12,579 bases of DNA from an uncultured Lachnospiraceae bacterium (GCA_948441955.1 CAOJQZ010000068.1:1-12579); one strand, 5' to 3'; positions 5,857 to 11,086 are shown, counted from the first letter of the stretch. A program made the numbers and translations. The notes: a model not told the origin generated them from the letters alone.

Positions 5857-6162
5857 TTACACTAAATGCTTCGTATTGTGTGCCCCTAATTCAAAATATG
5901 GACACGTATCATCTGGTTTCGGCCTTCGTTTCCTGCCCTCTTTTATCGGTACTCCACATGTACAATGTCCTGCGTAGATTGGGACATATGGTAGCGTATG
6001 TGCTGCACCACCCTTGATATAATGCTGGATATAATTCTTGCAGTATTGGCAGCTCTTTGGTTTCTGGATTTCATTGTGTTCCATCTTCTCCTTCAGTTCT
6101 TCCAGTGCCTCTCTTAAGATACGGTTCTCGTTTTCAATTTTATGAATCTCCTGTGCTAGCAT
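5857..6162 (-). CDS. Coiled-coil plus cysteine-cluster protein, 101 aa
   Basis: The first gene of the leftward operon. Residues 4-35 form a leucine/glutamate coiled coil (IHKIENENRILREALEELK). A metal-type cluster follows: CQYC (38-41), H47, HCTCG (66-70) and C87 in DTCPYF. This combination suggests a dimeric zinc protein, perhaps an early regulator or a nuclease accessory. The ATG after GAGGAGGAAAAAGCAA is chosen; an in-frame GTG six codons upstream would overlap that binding site. It is driven by the promoter at 6243-6271. Confidence 0.65.
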   Translation of the reverse strand: MLAQEIHKIENENRILREALEELKEKMEHNEIQKPKSCQYCKNYIQHYIKGGAAHTLPYVPIYAGHCTCGVPIKEGRKRRPKPDDTCPYFELGAHNTKHLV

Positions 6163-6218
6163 TTGCTTTTTCCTCCTCACTCGTGATAAAATTAGATATT
6201 AAAATGTTTTTTTACTAA

Positions 6219-6267
6219 CACGACATTTTTGTTCATGTCTATACTATACATGACATTTTTGTTCGTG
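6219..6267. promoter_or_regulatory. Paired 19-bp operators
   Basis: CACGACATTTTTGTTCATG (6219-6237) and CATGACATTTTTGTTCGTG (6249-6267) differ at two positions and repeat at exactly 30 bp, about three helical turns. Each has dyad ends CAYGA/TTCRTG, and the two differing bases make the outer arms complementary to each other and the inner arms likewise. They bracket the -10 of the leftward promoter and are the natural target of the XRE protein at 6281. Confidence 0.7.
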
Positions 6268-6271
6268 CCAA
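6243..6271 (-). promoter_or_regulatory. Leftward operon promoter
   Basis: On the minus strand TTGGCA (6271-6266), a 17-base spacer and TATAGT (6248-6243). The -35 and spacer lie in the right-hand operator copy, so repressor bound there would block the operon starting at 6162. A good rightward promoter for 6281 is not clear; TATACT at 6240-6245 lacks a matching -35, which may mean it needs activation. Confidence 0.7.
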
Positions 6272-6280
6272 GGAGGAATT

Positions 6281-6505
6281 ATGCAATTCAACGAACGTCT
6301 CAAACTATTAAGAATGCAATCAGACTTAATGCAAAAGGAAATCGCTCAAATCCTTGGAGTATCCGTGAGAACTTTTCAAGGCTGGGAAACAGCACGTACT
6401 GAACCAAATATAGAAAAGTTGATTCAACTTGCTGATTTATTTCATGTTACTGTTGATTTTCTTGTTGGACATGATTCTCTCGAAGAATCCTCTGGTGAAC
6501 ATTGA
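6281..6505 (+). CDS. XRE-family regulator (Cro/CI-like), 74 aa
   Basis: Residues 4-60 form a compact XRE helix-turn-helix: LKLLRMQSDLMQKEIAQILGVSVRTFQGWETARTEPNIEKLIQLADLF. Glutamine and tryptophan are at the usual recognition-helix and core positions, and the family tail VDFLVG follows. It has no protease-sensitive or dimerisation domain, so it resembles a Cro-type or minimal repressor. AAGGAGGAATT precedes the ATG. It is divergent from the leftward operon across the double operator, which makes it the likely repressor of that operon and of itself. Its last 59 bases overlap the opposing gene at 6447-6659. Confidence 0.85.
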   Translation: MQFNERLKLLRMQSDLMQKEIAQILGVSVRTFQGWETARTEPNIEKLIQLADLFHVTVDFLVGHDSLEESSGEH

Positions 6506-6659
6506 ATAAATCTTCTAATTTATCCCAATGTTCAATTTTTCCCATCCGTTGCCCTGCTTCTATGTATTGAAAGGCTCTTTCTGTCATGCCAAGATACTCT
6601 GCAACCTCTTTCTGTGTCATGACTGCCTTCTGGCGGGCTTCTTTTAGGTTTCTCCGCAT
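6447..6659 (-). CDS. Small XRE helix-turn-helix protein, 70 aa
   Basis: A second helix-turn-helix protein, MRRNLKEARQKAVMTQKEVAEYLGMTERAFQYIEAGQRMG, with a short helical tail. This is the first leftward partner in the cassette array: its ribosome binding site GAAGGTGG and start lie in repeat R1. It converges on the rightward regulator at 6281 and overlaps its 3' end by 59 bases. It might read the conserved ATTTG/CAAAT dyad in the R elements, but that is a guess from location. Family assignment is secure; the role is not. Confidence 0.75.
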   Translation of the reverse strand: MRRNLKEARQKAVMTQKEVAEYLGMTERAFQYIEAGQRMGKIEHWDKLEDLFNVHQRILRENHVQQENQQ

Positions 6660-6734
6660 CTTACACCACCTTCTTCTTTTCTTGTCCTTACTTCCAGTAT
6701 TTGGTATAATCTTCTTATCAAATGATGAAAGGAA
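6660..6734. repeat. R1: divergent expression repeat, copy 1
   Basis: First full copy of R. From left to right it contains the reverse complement of a leftward binding site (CACCACCTTCTTC), a rightward promoter TTGTCC (6682-6687)-N17-TATAAT (6705-6710), the dyad ATTTG (6699-6703)-N15-CAAAT (6719-6723), and GAAAGGA as binding site for the gene at 6741. Compared with R2, the stretch from the promoter to GAAAGGA is almost identical. Confidence 0.8.
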
Positions 6735-6740
6735 AATTTT

Positions 6741-7253
6741 ATGAAGCTAATAATACTTGTGTTATTTCTAATTTTTATTAAATTATCAATAAATTCATTT
6801 AGATTTATAAAAGCGAAAATGCTTTATAAAAAATTCAAATCCGGAAAAGACATTACTTCATACATTCCTGAAATAGACATTATTTTCAAAAATGCCGACA
6901 CATCATATTCAACAACCTATGATCAAAGAAAACACGGCTATTTAGAACGAAGTGTCAGAGATGTTGCATATCTTTCTGACAGAAAAGAATATTTTTATGA
7001 GGTTGATAAAGTATTTCAACTTACTATTGGGGTGTATAGAATGAGAATAAAAAATTCAATTAATCCTTTTTATTGGATTTTTCTTCCAATAAACCTTTTG
7101 TATATTCACAACATAAATATTCCTTTTCTGTTAAAAGTAATGGTTAATCTAGCATATTGGGTTGTAGGTTTTCTGGCCTCTTATCACCTGAATGCTTTTC
7201 TTGATTTTGCATATTTGAAGTACTTTCAAGCAATATTGCCGCAGATTCTGTGA
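6741..7253 (+). CDS. Predicted membrane protein, 170 aa, array cargo
   Basis: An N-terminal hydrophobic helix (residues 2-20) is followed by a basic, then polar domain (about 25-105) and two hydrophobic segments near the end (about 110-126 and 133-155). It would be anchored at the membrane with a cytoplasmic middle domain. Motifs SYIPEIDIIFKNADTSYSTTYD and RIKNSINPFYWI have counterparts in the protein at 8543, so the two look like distant paralogues. It is expressed from the promoter in R1; GAAAGGA lies seven bases before the ATG. Its 3' end overlaps the opposing gene by 110 bases. The family is not recognised. A membrane-acting defence or exclusion effector is plausible but unproven. Confidence 0.7.
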   Translation: MKLIILVLFLIFIKLSINSFRFIKAKMLYKKFKSGKDITSYIPEIDIIFKNADTSYSTTYDQRKHGYLERSVRDVAYLSDRKEYFYEVDKVFQLTIGVYRMRIKNSINPFYWIFLPINLLYIHNINIPFLLKVMVNLAYWVVGFLASYHLNAFLDFAYLKYFQAILPQIL

Positions 7254-7389
7254 GAAATCTCCTTATAGAGTCTCGCTCTATTGTTTGTGATTTCGTCCGC
7301 AGTCGTAATGTTTCATCAAACATTGCCTGACATAAAATAGACACAGCATCGTCTTTTGTATAATTTAGTACCATTCCTTCACTCTCCAT
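7144..7389 (-). CDS. Leftward array protein, 81 aa, unknown
   Basis: Starts MESEGMVLNYTKDDAVSILCQAM directly after AGGAGGTGGTGTGAG supplied by R2. The first 60 residues look like a helical domain; the last 25 are polar (QNQEKHSGDKRPENLQPN) and are read from the strand opposite the transmembrane-coding end of the gene at 6741. The 110-base overlap constrains both frames. A second in-frame ATG lies five codons in. Because the coding potential of the tail is imposed by the opposite strand, translation is supported mainly by the binding site and by the repeated layout. Confidence 0.55.
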   Translation of the reverse strand: MESEGMVLNYTKDDAVSILCQAMFDETLRLRTKSQTIERDSIRRFLTESAAILLESTSNMQNQEKHSGDKRPENLQPNMLD

Positions 7390-7463
7390 CTCACACCACC
7401 TCCTTCTCTTCTTGTTCTTGTTTCCAATATTTGGTATAATCTTCTTATCAAATGATGAAAGGA
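7390..7463. repeat. R2: divergent expression repeat, copy 2
   Basis: Second full copy: CACACCACCTCCTTCTC on the left, promoter TTGTTC (7412-7417)-N17-TATAAT (7435-7440), dyad ATTTG (7429-7433)-N15-CAAAT (7449-7453), then GATGAAAGGA. The conserved leader contains an out-of-context ATGATG (7452-7457) that should not be taken as the start of the following gene. Confidence 0.8.
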
Positions 7464-7472
7464 ATGATTATC

Positions 7473-8258
7473 TTGATCACCAAACTTCCTATTTCTCAAG
7501 AAACAGCTGACAAGCTCTATGATGATGGATTTCATCAGTTTACTTCTGAATCTGGAAAACTTCTTGGACGAGTTCCAAGACTTATTAACGCTGCTCTTGC
7601 TCCACTGGACAAATGGATTCTAAACCGCGAATATTCCGTTATTGAAACAAAAAAGCTTCTGGAAGAAAAACTCCAAAATGTAAAACCGGAAAATATAGTA
7701 TCCCCAGAGCCTTACGTAGCAGTTCCGACCCTGCAAGCAATTTCTTATTCCATGAATAGTAATGAGTTGAGAAATATGTATGCAAACTTGTTAGCAAAAT
7801 CAATGACCACTACTTCAAAGGATTCTGTGCATCCTGCATTTGTAGAAACTATAAAACATCTATCTCCTATTGACGCTAAAGTCTTTGCTGAGATTTTCTT
7901 AACATCATACAAAGGGGTCATTGACTTAATTGAGGGATATAACTATACTCCCGAAATTGATATGTACGAAAGTTATGAGCTACTTGAAACAAATATATCC
8001 GGCTTAAAAATTAGCAACCATCTTTTACAAAGTGCATCATTTAATCTTTTAGAGGGCTTAAACCTTATACAAATTACCGATTCTCCCTTAACTGATGAAT
8101 ATGCCTATAGCAGAATCCATCTATCAAATGAATATAAGGACTTGTTCAAAAAATATTCTGACAAACAAAATATATCCGAACTACAAAAAAGTTTTCTTAT
8201 TACAGATTTTGGAAAGCTCTTTTTCAAAATCTGCCTTGATGATTCAATTCCTGCGTAA
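7473..8258 (+). CDS. DUF4393/Abi-alpha-like protein
   Basis: A 261-residue protein with the pattern of Pfam Abi-alpha (DUF4393): an N-terminal GKLLGRVPRLINAALAPLDKWI, then EEKLQNVKPENIVSPEPYVAVPTLQAISYS, ELRNMYANLLAKSM and VHPAFVETIKHLSPIDAKVF. Members are linked by name to abortive infection; the mechanism is not known to me. I choose the TTG at 7473 because GAAAGGA lies nine bases upstream, the same place as in R1. The ATG at 7452 belongs to the repeat and lies before that binding site. Driven by R2; it converges on the gene at 8224 with a 35-base overlap. Confidence 0.8.
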   Translation: MITKLPISQETADKLYDDGFHQFTSESGKLLGRVPRLINAALAPLDKWILNREYSVIETKKLLEEKLQNVKPENIVSPEPYVAVPTLQAISYSMNSNELRNMYANLLAKSMTTTSKDSVHPAFVETIKHLSPIDAKVFAEIFLTSYKGVIDLIEGYNYTPEIDMYESYELLETNISGLKISNHLLQSASFNLLEGLNLIQITDSPLTDEYAYSRIHLSNEYKDLFKKYSDKQNISELQKSFLITDFGKLFFKICLDDSIPA

Positions 8259-8463
8259 TCTCCTTTAATATTTCTGCTTTCACTTCATAAATGCAGGAAG
8301 AAAAATTGCTGCTAATTTCTTTTAAGGCTTTTTGGTAACTCTCATTTTCACTTTTATGTTGCTTTAGATGCTGTTGCATTACTTCTTGCTGACCTCGACA
8401 TTGCCCTTCAAGGTCAGCAACTTTCTTATTCAATAATTCCCACTTTTTTCTACTTACCCACAC
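8224..8463 (-). CDS. Coiled-coil array protein, 79 aa
   Basis: The start is a GTG placed exactly where R1 and R2 have ATG, after AGGAGGTGGTGTGAG. The protein begins (M)WVSRKKWELLNKKVADLEG and continues as a Q/E/K-rich coiled coil to about residue 60. It ends in an amphipathic helix (EVKAEILKEITQEL). Short coiled-coil proteins with the KKWExLxKxVADLE start are frequent in clostridial phages. The function is unknown. Its stop lies 35 bases inside the DUF4393 gene on the other strand. Confidence 0.65.
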   Translation of the reverse strand: MWVSRKKWELLNKKVADLEGQCRGQQEVMQQHLKQHKSENESYQKALKEISSNFSSCIYEVKAEILKEITQELNHQGRF

Positions 8464-8534
8464 CTCACACCACCTCCTTCCCTTCTTGTCCTTATTTTCA
8501 GTATTTGGTATAATTCTCCTAACAAATGAAAGGA
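8464..8534. repeat. R3: divergent expression repeat, copy 3
   Basis: Third full copy: CTCACACCACCTCC on the left, promoter TTGTCC (8486-8491)-N17-TATAAT (8509-8514), dyad ATTTG (8503-8507)-N15-CAAAT (8523-8527), then GAAAGGAG. It differs from R1 and R2 inside the dyad (TTCTCCTAA for CTTCTTAT) and lacks three bases after CAAATG, yet keeps both dyad arms and their spacing. Confidence 0.8.
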
Positions 8535-8542
8535 GAATACTA

Positions 8543-9088
8543 ATGGAATTAATCCAGCATTTCATATCTGACCGTGGAACCGTATTTCAAGTTTTTGTTT
8601 ATGGCCTTGTAATCGCTTACGGATACCATATTTTCATAAACCTCTTTCAGCTATTCCAAATATGGAAAGGAATGAGCCGATTAAAACGGTTTATCTACGG
8701 GAATAGAAACCATTTTTATCGATTGAAACGTCAAATGTTATTAAGTTATTTCCCCATCATTTCAAGATACTTAGGTAGTTACTCAGACAATTTGACTTAT
8801 AACGATAGCTATTATCAACTTCGCGAAAAAGCTATTACAATGTATAAATCCATGTTATCTATCAGAGATTACCAAAAACACGAATTGCGAGGGTCATTCA
8901 ATCCTATACTTGGTATTAAAACTTTTGTAACCTTTCCAATAGTTATCCTCTCATGGTTTGGAATAAGACCAAAAAGCAAAAATTCTTTTTTAATTAGTGC
9001 TATCGGATGGATAATTGCCTATATATTGGGGATGTTTGAGCCAGAAATTAAAGGATTAATCATCACGCTCTTTAAAAACCTCGTTTAA
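8543..9088 (+). CDS. Predicted membrane protein, 181 aa, array cargo
   Basis: The start after AAAGGAGAATACTA is set by R3; an open frame 19 codons upstream is only repeat sequence. Residues 16-40 form a first membrane helix (FQVFVYGLVIAYGYHIFINLF). A basic and aromatic middle domain follows, then two hydrophobic segments (about 126-141 and 148-165). LSYFPIISRYLGSYSDNLTYND and HELRGSFNPILGI line up by eye with SYIPEID... and RIKNSINPFYWI of the protein at 6741, and the membrane topology is the same. I infer a divergent paralogue. It converges on 9056-9220 with a 33-base overlap. Function unknown. Confidence 0.7.
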   Translation: MELIQHFISDRGTVFQVFVYGLVIAYGYHIFINLFQLFQIWKGMSRLKRFIYGNRNHFYRLKRQMLLSYFPIISRYLGSYSDNLTYNDSYYQLREKAITMYKSMLSIRDYQKHELRGSFNPILGIKTFVTFPIVILSWFGIRPKSKNSFLISAIGWIIAYILGMFEPEIKGLIITLFKNLV

Positions 9089-9220
9089 ACACAAAAACAA
9101 AAGCATAAATGTTGTTCCCCACTCAACTCGGCTACTATATTCAATAGATGGAGCCAGTTCCAATATATGACTGCCTAAAAAAGCAAGTATCGTTGCCGCT
9201 CTGATTTTATTTTGTTTCGT
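9056..9220 (-). CDS. Possible 54-aa leftward array gene with ACG start
   Basis: The frame TKQNKIRAATILAFLGSHIL...FMLLFLCLNEVFKERDD is open for 54 codons right after AGGAGGTGGTGTAA. In this position the three other leftward genes have ATG, ATG and GTG; here the codon is ACG. There is a weak hydrophobic N-terminal stretch and a clearer one at about 35-46, so it could be a small membrane protein. Either ACG is used as a rare start or the gene has lost its start. Downstream of the XRE gene at 9239, with which it would share a transcript. Overlaps the 8543 gene by 33 bases. Confidence 0.4.
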   Translation of the reverse strand, partial: TKQNKIRAATILAFLGSHILELAPSIEYSSRVEWGTTFMLLFLCLNEVFKERDD

Positions 9221-9240
9221 TTACACCACCTCCTTCTCTT
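9221..9240. repeat. R4: partial repeat, leftward half only
   Basis: TTACACCACCTCCTTCTCTT matches the left part of R2 at 19 of 20 positions and then the similarity ends. The promoter half is missing and the end of the XRE gene takes its place. This marks the right boundary of the array. Confidence 0.7.
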
Positions 9241-9466
9241 ATTTTTGCATTATGCAACTTCCCCTGTAAAAAAAATAAACCGCAAAATCTTCAGGTTTAA
9301 TATGCAATAAAGCTGAAAGCTTTTCAGCCTCATTCAAATCCATAGGACGAATATTATTTATTTTCTGATTAACAGTAGGTTGTGCAAGTCCTAATGAATT
9401 AGCAACATCTTTTTGGGTTATCTGCAATTCGGCCATTCTACCTTTAATTTTGTTTGTGTTAATCAA
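9239..9466 (-). CDS. XRE regulator (DUF739/Cro-like), 75 aa
   Basis: The start is a TTG giving (M)INTNKIKGRMAELQITQKDVANSLGLAQPTVNQKINN, the standard opening of small phage regulators of this class. AAAGGAGG lies directly upstream. The later ATG at GRMAEL lacks a binding site and would cut the first helix. After the helix-turn-helix comes PMDLNEAEKLSALLHIKPEDFAVYFF, also typical, then an unusual cysteine-containing tail. It is divergent from the repressor at 9617 and has its own consensus promoter. It probably opposes that repressor and could drive leftward transcription into the array. Confidence 0.8.
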   Translation of the reverse strand: MINTNKIKGRMAELQITQKDVANSLGLAQPTVNQKINNIRPMDLNEAEKLSALLHIKPEDFAVYFFYRGSCIMQK

Positions 9467-9492
9467 ATTAATTTCCTCCTTTCGTTTCCTCA

Positions 9493-9521
9493 ATAGTAGC
9501 ACTGTGCAACAAATATGTCAA
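9493..9521 (-). promoter_or_regulatory. Leftward promoter of the XRE gene
   Basis: On the minus strand a perfect TTGACA (9521-9516), a 17-base spacer and TACTAT (9498-9493). The spacer contains TTGCACAGTGC, one of several TTGCA-type half-sites in this intergenic region. Confidence 0.8.
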
Positions 9522-9580
9522 TAGCTTTATGCAACTTTTTTTAACTATTTTTTACTTATCTATTGCATTGTGCGATATTG
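9502..9580. promoter_or_regulatory. TTGCA-type operator half-sites in the switch region
   Basis: GTGCAAC at 9504-9510, TATGCAAC at 9528-9534 and TTGCATTGTGCGA at 9563-9575 share a TGCAA/TTGCA core and lie within or next to both divergent promoters. They are likely binding sites for one or both flanking XRE proteins. The dyads are imperfect, so exact operators are uncertain. Confidence 0.45.
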
Positions 9581-9591
9581 TGTATTATAAT
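9563..9591 (+). promoter_or_regulatory. Rightward promoter of the repressor-ImmA operon
   Basis: TTGCAT (9563-9568), a 17-base spacer, and a perfect TATAAT (9586-9591). The -35 box coincides with a TTGCA half-site, which suggests autoregulation. Confidence 0.8.
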
Positions 9592-9616
9592 GCTACCAAC
9601 AGAGAGGTGACTGAAT

Positions 9617-10066
9617 ATGACAAATGCAGAAATAGGAAATAGAATAAAATATGCCCGTGACTTAAAAGATGCTACCTTAGAGGATGTCGCCAGGAAAGTA
9701 GGGGTCGCAAAATCTACTATACAACGTTATGAAGCTGGAAAGATTTCTGCTATAAAGATTCCCGTTGTTGATGCAATTGCAATGGCCTTAAATGTTAATC
9801 CCGCTTGGATTGTCGGGAAATCTGATGATATGGAGCTCCCATCACAGAAGATTCCAAAAATCCTCCAATATTACGAAACACTTAATGACATAGGTAAACA
9901 TGAAGCCACAAAGCGTGTTGAAGAACTTACATACATTCCACAGTATGTGAAAGAAAATACTGAAGATTATCTCAAGGTAAATGCCGCACATGCCCGTACA
10001 GACATAGATATCCCCGAGGATGCAGACATTTCCGAAGATGATATTATGGATGATGAAAATTTCTAA
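9617..10066 (+). CDS. XRE-family repressor (ImmR/CI-like)
   Basis: A 149-residue repressor. Residues 5-65 form the helix-turn-helix (IGNRIKYARDLKDATLEDVARKVGVAKSTIQRYEAGKI) ending in the family motif NPAWIVGKSD. A linker and helical region follow. The very acidic C-terminus (DIDIPEDADISEDDIMDDENF) is a feature I recall from clostridial repressors encoded next to ImmA-type proteins. GAGAGGTG lies before the ATG. It is cotranscribed with the ImmA homologue 20 bases on, the arrangement of ImmR-ImmA in ICEBs1 and many prophages, where the protease destroys the repressor on induction. Confidence 0.85.
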   Translation: MTNAEIGNRIKYARDLKDATLEDVARKVGVAKSTIQRYEAGKISAIKIPVVDAIAMALNVNPAWIVGKSDDMELPSQKIPKILQYYETLNDIGKHEATKRVEELTYIPQYVKENTEDYLKVNAAHARTDIDIPEDADISEDDIMDDENF

Positions 10067-10086
10067 AAGCATGGAGGTACTTAGCT

Positions 10087-10542
10087 ATGACTTATGATGA
10101 ACTATTAGAAAAAGCCGAAGCCAAAGGACTAACTGTCAAAGAAAAATCTTTACAATATAATAACGGAAGAATTAAAGGAGACCGGATTGCAATCCGTCAG
10201 AGCATGGCTACCAATGAAAAGGCCTGTGTCCTTGCTGAAGAGCTCGGTCATTATGAAACCTCTGTAGGCAATATTATAGATATGTCCAATCCGCAGAACC
10301 GTAAGCAGGAGCGTCAGGCAAGATTCTGGGCGTATAATAAGCAGATTGGACTATGCGGCCTGATACAGGCGTATGAGCACGGATGCTCCGCCAAGCATGA
10401 AATCGCAGAATACCTGAATGTAACAGAAGAATTTCTTCAGGATGCCGTAGATTGCTATTCTGATAAATACGGTATAATGCGTGAAATGGATAATTATGTT
10501 ATTTACTTTGTGCCTAATTTAGCTATTATGAAATTGATATAA
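10087..10542 (+). CDS. immA: ImmA/IrrE-family protein
   Basis: A 151-residue member of the ImmA/IrrE group (DUF955-like), which cleave a partner repressor to release the element. The helix EKACVLAEELGHYETSVGN holds the metal motif. In place of HExxH it reads EELGH (51-55): the first histidine is a glutamate, as I recall for related clostridial proteins, while E52 and H55 remain. The block RKQERQARFWAYNKQIG (72-88) gives a possible third ligand (E75) and is strongly conserved in the family. GGAGG precedes the ATG. It forms a two-gene operon with the repressor at 9617. Catalytic competence is open. Confidence 0.8.
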   Translation: MTYDELLEKAEAKGLTVKEKSLQYNNGRIKGDRIAIRQSMATNEKACVLAEELGHYETSVGNIIDMSNPQNRKQERQARFWAYNKQIGLCGLIQAYEHGCSAKHEIAEYLNVTEEFLQDAVDCYSDKYGIMREMDNYVIYFVPNLAIMKLI

Positions 10543-10662
10543 CTGCTTCGGCATTTATATATTAGAAAAAGGAGTATAATAGTACATGTCAACAACCGAA
10601 AAACTATATCTGTTATAGGATTGTAGGAGTTTTAATATTAAAAATATATGTGGAGGTGCATT

Positions 10663-10881
10663 ATGGAATATGTTGTAAACTTTACATGGGATAATGATGC
10701 TGATGTGTGGATTGCAACAAGTGACGATATCCCGGGGCTTGTTTTGGAATCAGGCTCTTTTGACGCACTATTGGAACGTACTCGTTTTGCCATTCCGGAA
10801 CTTCTTGCATTAAATTCTTCTGAAGCAAAACCGCTCTCTCTGACCTTTATTTCAAAGCGTCAGGAAAGGATGGTTTTATAG
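10663..10881 (+). CDS. DUF1902/HicB-like antitoxin, 72 aa
   Basis: A compact protein (MEYVVNFTWDNDADVWIATSDDIPGLVLES...) with the HicB/DUF1902 pattern: a first strand, a VWIATSDDIPGL hairpin and a helix FDALLERTRFAIPELLALN. Unlike the HicB at 24 it lacks a DNA-binding tail. GTGGAGGTGCATT sets the start; the open frame five codons upstream has no binding site. It precedes a decayed HicA by zero bases (stop at 10881, ATG at 10882), the normal tight coupling of such pairs. The 120 bases before it hold a TATAAT (10575-10580) without a clear -35. Confidence 0.8.
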   Translation: MEYVVNFTWDNDADVWIATSDDIPGLVLESGSFDALLERTRFAIPELLALNSSEAKPLSLTFISKRQERMVL

Positions 10882-11019
10882 ATGGCTGAGTATGAAAAGA
10901 AGATAAGAAAAATGCTTTCCCAAAATGGATGTTACTTTCAGCGCCGCGGAAAAGGGAGTATTTGGAACAGGCAGAGCTTAAATAGCTCTACAGCTAAAAA
11001 ATTGAAGGTTTCTATATGA
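10882..11019 (+). pseudogene. Truncated HicA toxin
   Basis: The first 25 residues (MAEYEKKIRKMLSQNGCYFQRRGKG) are those of a HicA mRNA interferase. The catalytic-site region that normally follows, G-(S/D)-H-x-x-W with its histidine and then a beta-strand, is reduced to GSIW. The protein ends at 45 residues instead of about 60-65. The tail NSSTAKKLKVSI may be the remains of the last helix after an internal deletion. Without the histidine it should be inactive as a ribonuclease, leaving the antitoxin as an orphan. A sequencing error is less likely because the frame is open throughout. Confidence 0.65.
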
Positions 11020-11051
11020 ATAAATTATTGTATATAAATATAATTTTAAGA

Positions 11052-11080
11052 TTGACACCGGGAATGTAACATGTTATGAT
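11052..11080 (+). promoter_or_regulatory. Consensus promoter upstream of the Abi gene
   Basis: A perfect TTGACA (11052-11057), a 17-base spacer, and TATGAT (11075-11080). It starts a short transcript that meets the terminator at 11135-11170 before the abi start codon. Confidence 0.8.
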
Positions 11081-11086
11081 TTGTTT

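Noticed and set aside
6660..9240. CRISPR array
   Set aside because: The repeats are spaced by 700-1000 bases of coding sequence and are themselves promoters, so this is not a CRISPR layout.
6660..9240. Integron-type cassette array with attC sites
   Set aside because: R contains a promoter and binding sites, not an attC-like folded site, and no tyrosine integron integrase is visible; the cassettes here hold paired opposing genes.
9842..10072. A leftward 76-codon frame opposite the repressor gene
   Set aside because: Shadow of the acidic C-terminus of the repressor; no binding site and an I/F/C-rich sequence.
10586..10618. A 10-codon rightward frame (MSTTEKLYLL) with AAGGAG upstream, before the DUF1902 gene
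   Set aside because: Too short, with no leader-peptide signature such as codon runs or an attenuator.
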